From Heliocybe sulcata (lineage: Eukaryota > Basidiomycota > Agaricomycetes > Gloeophyllales > Gloeophyllaceae), in contig ML213509.1 in NCBI GenBank assembly GCA_004369045.1, forward strand, positions 936,858 to 1,000,857: a stretch of 64,000 nt of DNA. The letters run 5' to 3'. Shown one piece after another: positions 61,877 to 64,000 of the stretch. Made by a program: the position numbers and the translations under genes. Each line of letters opens with the position of its first letter. Positions within the stretch are counted from its first letter, which is position 1. A model generated the notes under the pieces. That model made no database searches. It was given only the letters and a program-made list of their open reading frames with translations, and was not told where the DNA came from.

Positions 61877-64000
61877 TCACCGCCCATCCGGAATAGCAAC
61901 CACAACACCCACAACCACCCAACTCACAACCGCCGCAATCACCCCACTCCTCACCACAATCTCCCACTGCGCACGCGTCACAACCGGACTCCAGATCCTC
62001 GTCAACGGACTCCCAAACGCAGGCACCTTCTTCTGGTACTCCAGCCGCCTCACAGGGTTCACCTCCCCCGCCTCCCGCCGCCGCCGCGCATCCTCCCGAC
62101 TCTTCACAACCCCCGTCCGCCCAACACACCACTCCTGCACCCTCGCCATCACACCCCACACACTCCCCGTCTTCCCAACAACCTCCTTCTCCACATCCAC
62201 CTCCCTCTTCTTCACCGCCCTCTTCTCCTCCATACTCGGCGCGTACGCCTCGGGCACCCTCCCCCTCCTCGGCGGCAACCCATCAAAGTCAAAAATCTCC
62301 TCCCGCCCCCCAGCGCCCCCCTTGCCCCACTGCATCCCCCTCTGCACACCCACACCCAGCCCCTGCCACCCACCATACCCTCCCCCCTTTTCCAAATCCG
62401 CCATATCATCCCACTCACTCTCACTCTCCCAACCCCGTATAAACTCGGCCGTCTTTGCATTATTCTCCCACTCCTCCACACTCCCCTGCGATCCCCGCCG
62501 CGCAGCGAGCTCGACGTCAGTATAGTACGTCGCCGTCGCAGGACCCTCCACAGGAGGCTCCGTATCCTCAAAGGCGTCAGAGATCTGGATCCTCGGGTAG
62601 GACACCTCATGCACTTCTCGCACTTCAGTGATGCCACTGATGCACGAGTAGCCCGAGGACGTCGAGGGGCGAGATAGCTCCGCTTCGTGTGCGTCGCTAA
62701 CAAGGATCGCAGGCTGGGGACGTGCGGGGCCGCCAGGCGGTACCGGAATCTCCAATCGAAGTCTGGGCTGGCCCTCTCTCGACGCGTCACAAGTCGCAGC
62801 ATTCCTCGCTCGTGGAGGAGGCAAGGTAGCAGGAGGTCTTGTGATGGGCCTGGGAGGCTCGACGCGCAGTTCCTGCTCGTCCTCTTCCTGGCTCTTCCAA
62901 CGTGTAAGCATACTCTTTATCGTCCTCGCCCTGCCACCGTTCTCGCTTGTGAAGGAAAAGGTCGGACTCTTGGGGCTAGTGGGTCCGATGCTGAGTTGGC
63001 CCTGACTAGGACGAGTACGGACACTGAGACGGCGCGGGTTGTTCATGGCAATGACGGGATGTTCAGGATGAGGTTGGGGATCGGAAATGCGTGGACGCGA
63101 AAGCTCAAACTTGCGAAGCTGGCGAAAGTCACCAAAGATGTAGATCATCATGCAGACCTGGGATGTTACGAGTCAGCACAGATGTAATAGGCGGCATATA
63201 TGCAAGGGACTCACACCATGCAAACTCGCCACGACAATCGTGAGACCTAACCACAGGCCCGGCAGGGCTGCAAAGCGCAACCACCTCACCCAGCCCTCGA
63301 CAAAACTCGCGACCCATATCGGCAGACTACCTGCAGTAGCAATGGCGCAGCCTCCAACGAGCCCGCACAGCCCTCGGTTGGTGCCGACATTCGAGTACGC
63401 CGCGAGGACGAACCTGTCGAGCGAAGCGCGGAGAGCAGTCGTGGTAATGACATCCAAGTCGGCGAAAATAGCGGGGTCGGGGTGGGAGAAGGTGTACGAC
63501 GACTGCTGAGATGGGTTGGGACTAAAGCAGCCGAAGCCGCGGGGCGAGGTAGGAGACGCCGGGTAGGTGTGGAAGGGTGCCAAGACGTCCGAGGCGACGT
63601 TGAGCTCGTAGGGGGCGCCGGGGGTGAGGAAGGTCTGCTTTGCGCGCTGGTAGAAGAGGGCGAGGGACGGGCACGGGTCTGCGGGGCCTGGGGAGACGTG
63701 GTACTCAAAGGCGGCAAAGGGAGCGGGTGCGTCCGAGTCGTCCGAGTCGACGGAGAAGGTGGGGGACACGGCTCTGGTGGCAGACTTTGCCTTTGTGCGG
63801 ACGGCCCACTGGTTGTAGCGCCGGGTGTACTCGCGCAGCCAGAGGATAAAGTAGCTGGGATCAACAGATGGAGTCAGACGTGGCGGGTGATGCGGGTGAT
63901 GGACGTACAGGTTCTCTGGGGCGTTCTCGACGAAGAGCAGCCACTCCTCAAAGTCCTTGAGGCCGAGCGGGGGGAGGTGTGTGCGGGCGAGGACGTCCTC
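61877..64000 (-). CDS. RGS-domain membrane protein; 5' end beyond window
   Basis: Regulator of G-protein signalling type protein with membrane helices, as in filamentous fungi. The rightmost piece reads LGLKDFEEWLLFVENAPENL, spliced to YFILWLREYTRRYNQWAVRT, the RGS start. It continues PSLALFYQRAKQTFLTPGAP, YELNVASDVLAPF, and ASLDRFVLAAYSNVGTNRG. Helices follow: GLCGLVGGCAIATAGSLPIW and FAALPGLWLGLTIVVASLHG, then VCMMIYIFGDFRQLRKFEL. A long disordered Pro/Ser/Glu-rich part (about 350 residues) leads to a last helix VIAAVVSWVVVGVVVAIPDG near the stop at 61877-61879. At least three exons are seen (about 63907-64000, 63205-63853, 61877-63160). The N-terminus lies beyond base 64000. Confidence 0.88.

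Noticed and set aside
61602-62525. 307-residue plus-strand open frame, and another at 61871-62677
   Set aside because: Antisense to the RGS-type gene. The Pro/His/Thr-rich composition is typical of a shadow of a disordered region.

Overview
The window looks like nuclear DNA of a basidiomycete fungus, probably a wood-decay agaricomycete of the polypore kind. Almost every gene is cut by many short introns, mostly about 45-65 bases with GT..AG ends. The gene content points the same way: a fused CYP505-type P450-reductase, membrane proteins of the DUF6533 and DUF6534 kinds, several F-box-like proteins, a divergent casein-kinase-1-like protein and a secreted GH15 glucoamylase. The lineage is inferred from gene content and architecture; no marker gene was compared. 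All protein names come from recognised motifs, not from database searches.

Layout, left to right. 1-1216: a divergent CK1-family kinase running off the left edge (minus). 1637-1859: a possible tiny spliced ORF. 2140-4154: secreted glucoamylase with a CBM20 starch-binding domain (minus). 4155-7500: no gene seen. 7501-9260: F-box-like protein (plus). 9680-11105: multi-pass membrane protein (minus). 11596-22638: a same-strand run (minus) of the spindle-checkpoint kinase MPS1, a nitronate monooxygenase, a PrxQ-type peroxiredoxin and a CYP505 P450-reductase fusion. 23854-25000: dienelactone hydrolase, divergent from the P450. 25177-27188: NudC-domain protein (plus). 27689-29894: PP2C phosphatase (minus). 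29895-32763: no gene seen. 32764-34292: MYND-like zinc-finger protein (plus). 34762-36316: BUD22 (minus), head to head with TBCD (36545-41043), then V-ATPase subunit B (41281-43309) and a TCP11/SOK1-like protein (44887-47403). 47899-48810: single-pass membrane protein. 49018-52594: two head-to-head F-box genes. 52986-53815: secreted CAP/PR-1 protein (minus). 55718-57839: DUF2235 hydrolase. 58556-60639: DUF6534 membrane protein. 61877-64000: RGS-type membrane protein running off the right edge (minus).

How the genes fit together. Most are ordinary housekeeping functions: spindle checkpoint, tubulin folding, vacuolar acidification, small-subunit rRNA processing and dephosphorylation. Glucoamylase and the CAP protein are secreted. 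The adjacent nitronate monooxygenase, peroxiredoxin, CYP505 and dienelactone hydrolase genes form a plausible oxidative/detoxification neighbourhood, but nothing in the sequence proves they act together. I found no CRISPR array, rRNA, tRNA, intact transposon or virus-like element. The most unusual direct sequence observations are an ATG-only first coding exon in the PP2C gene, a GC-AG intron in the V-ATPase B gene, and a CK1-like kinase lacking the catalytic-loop lysine.
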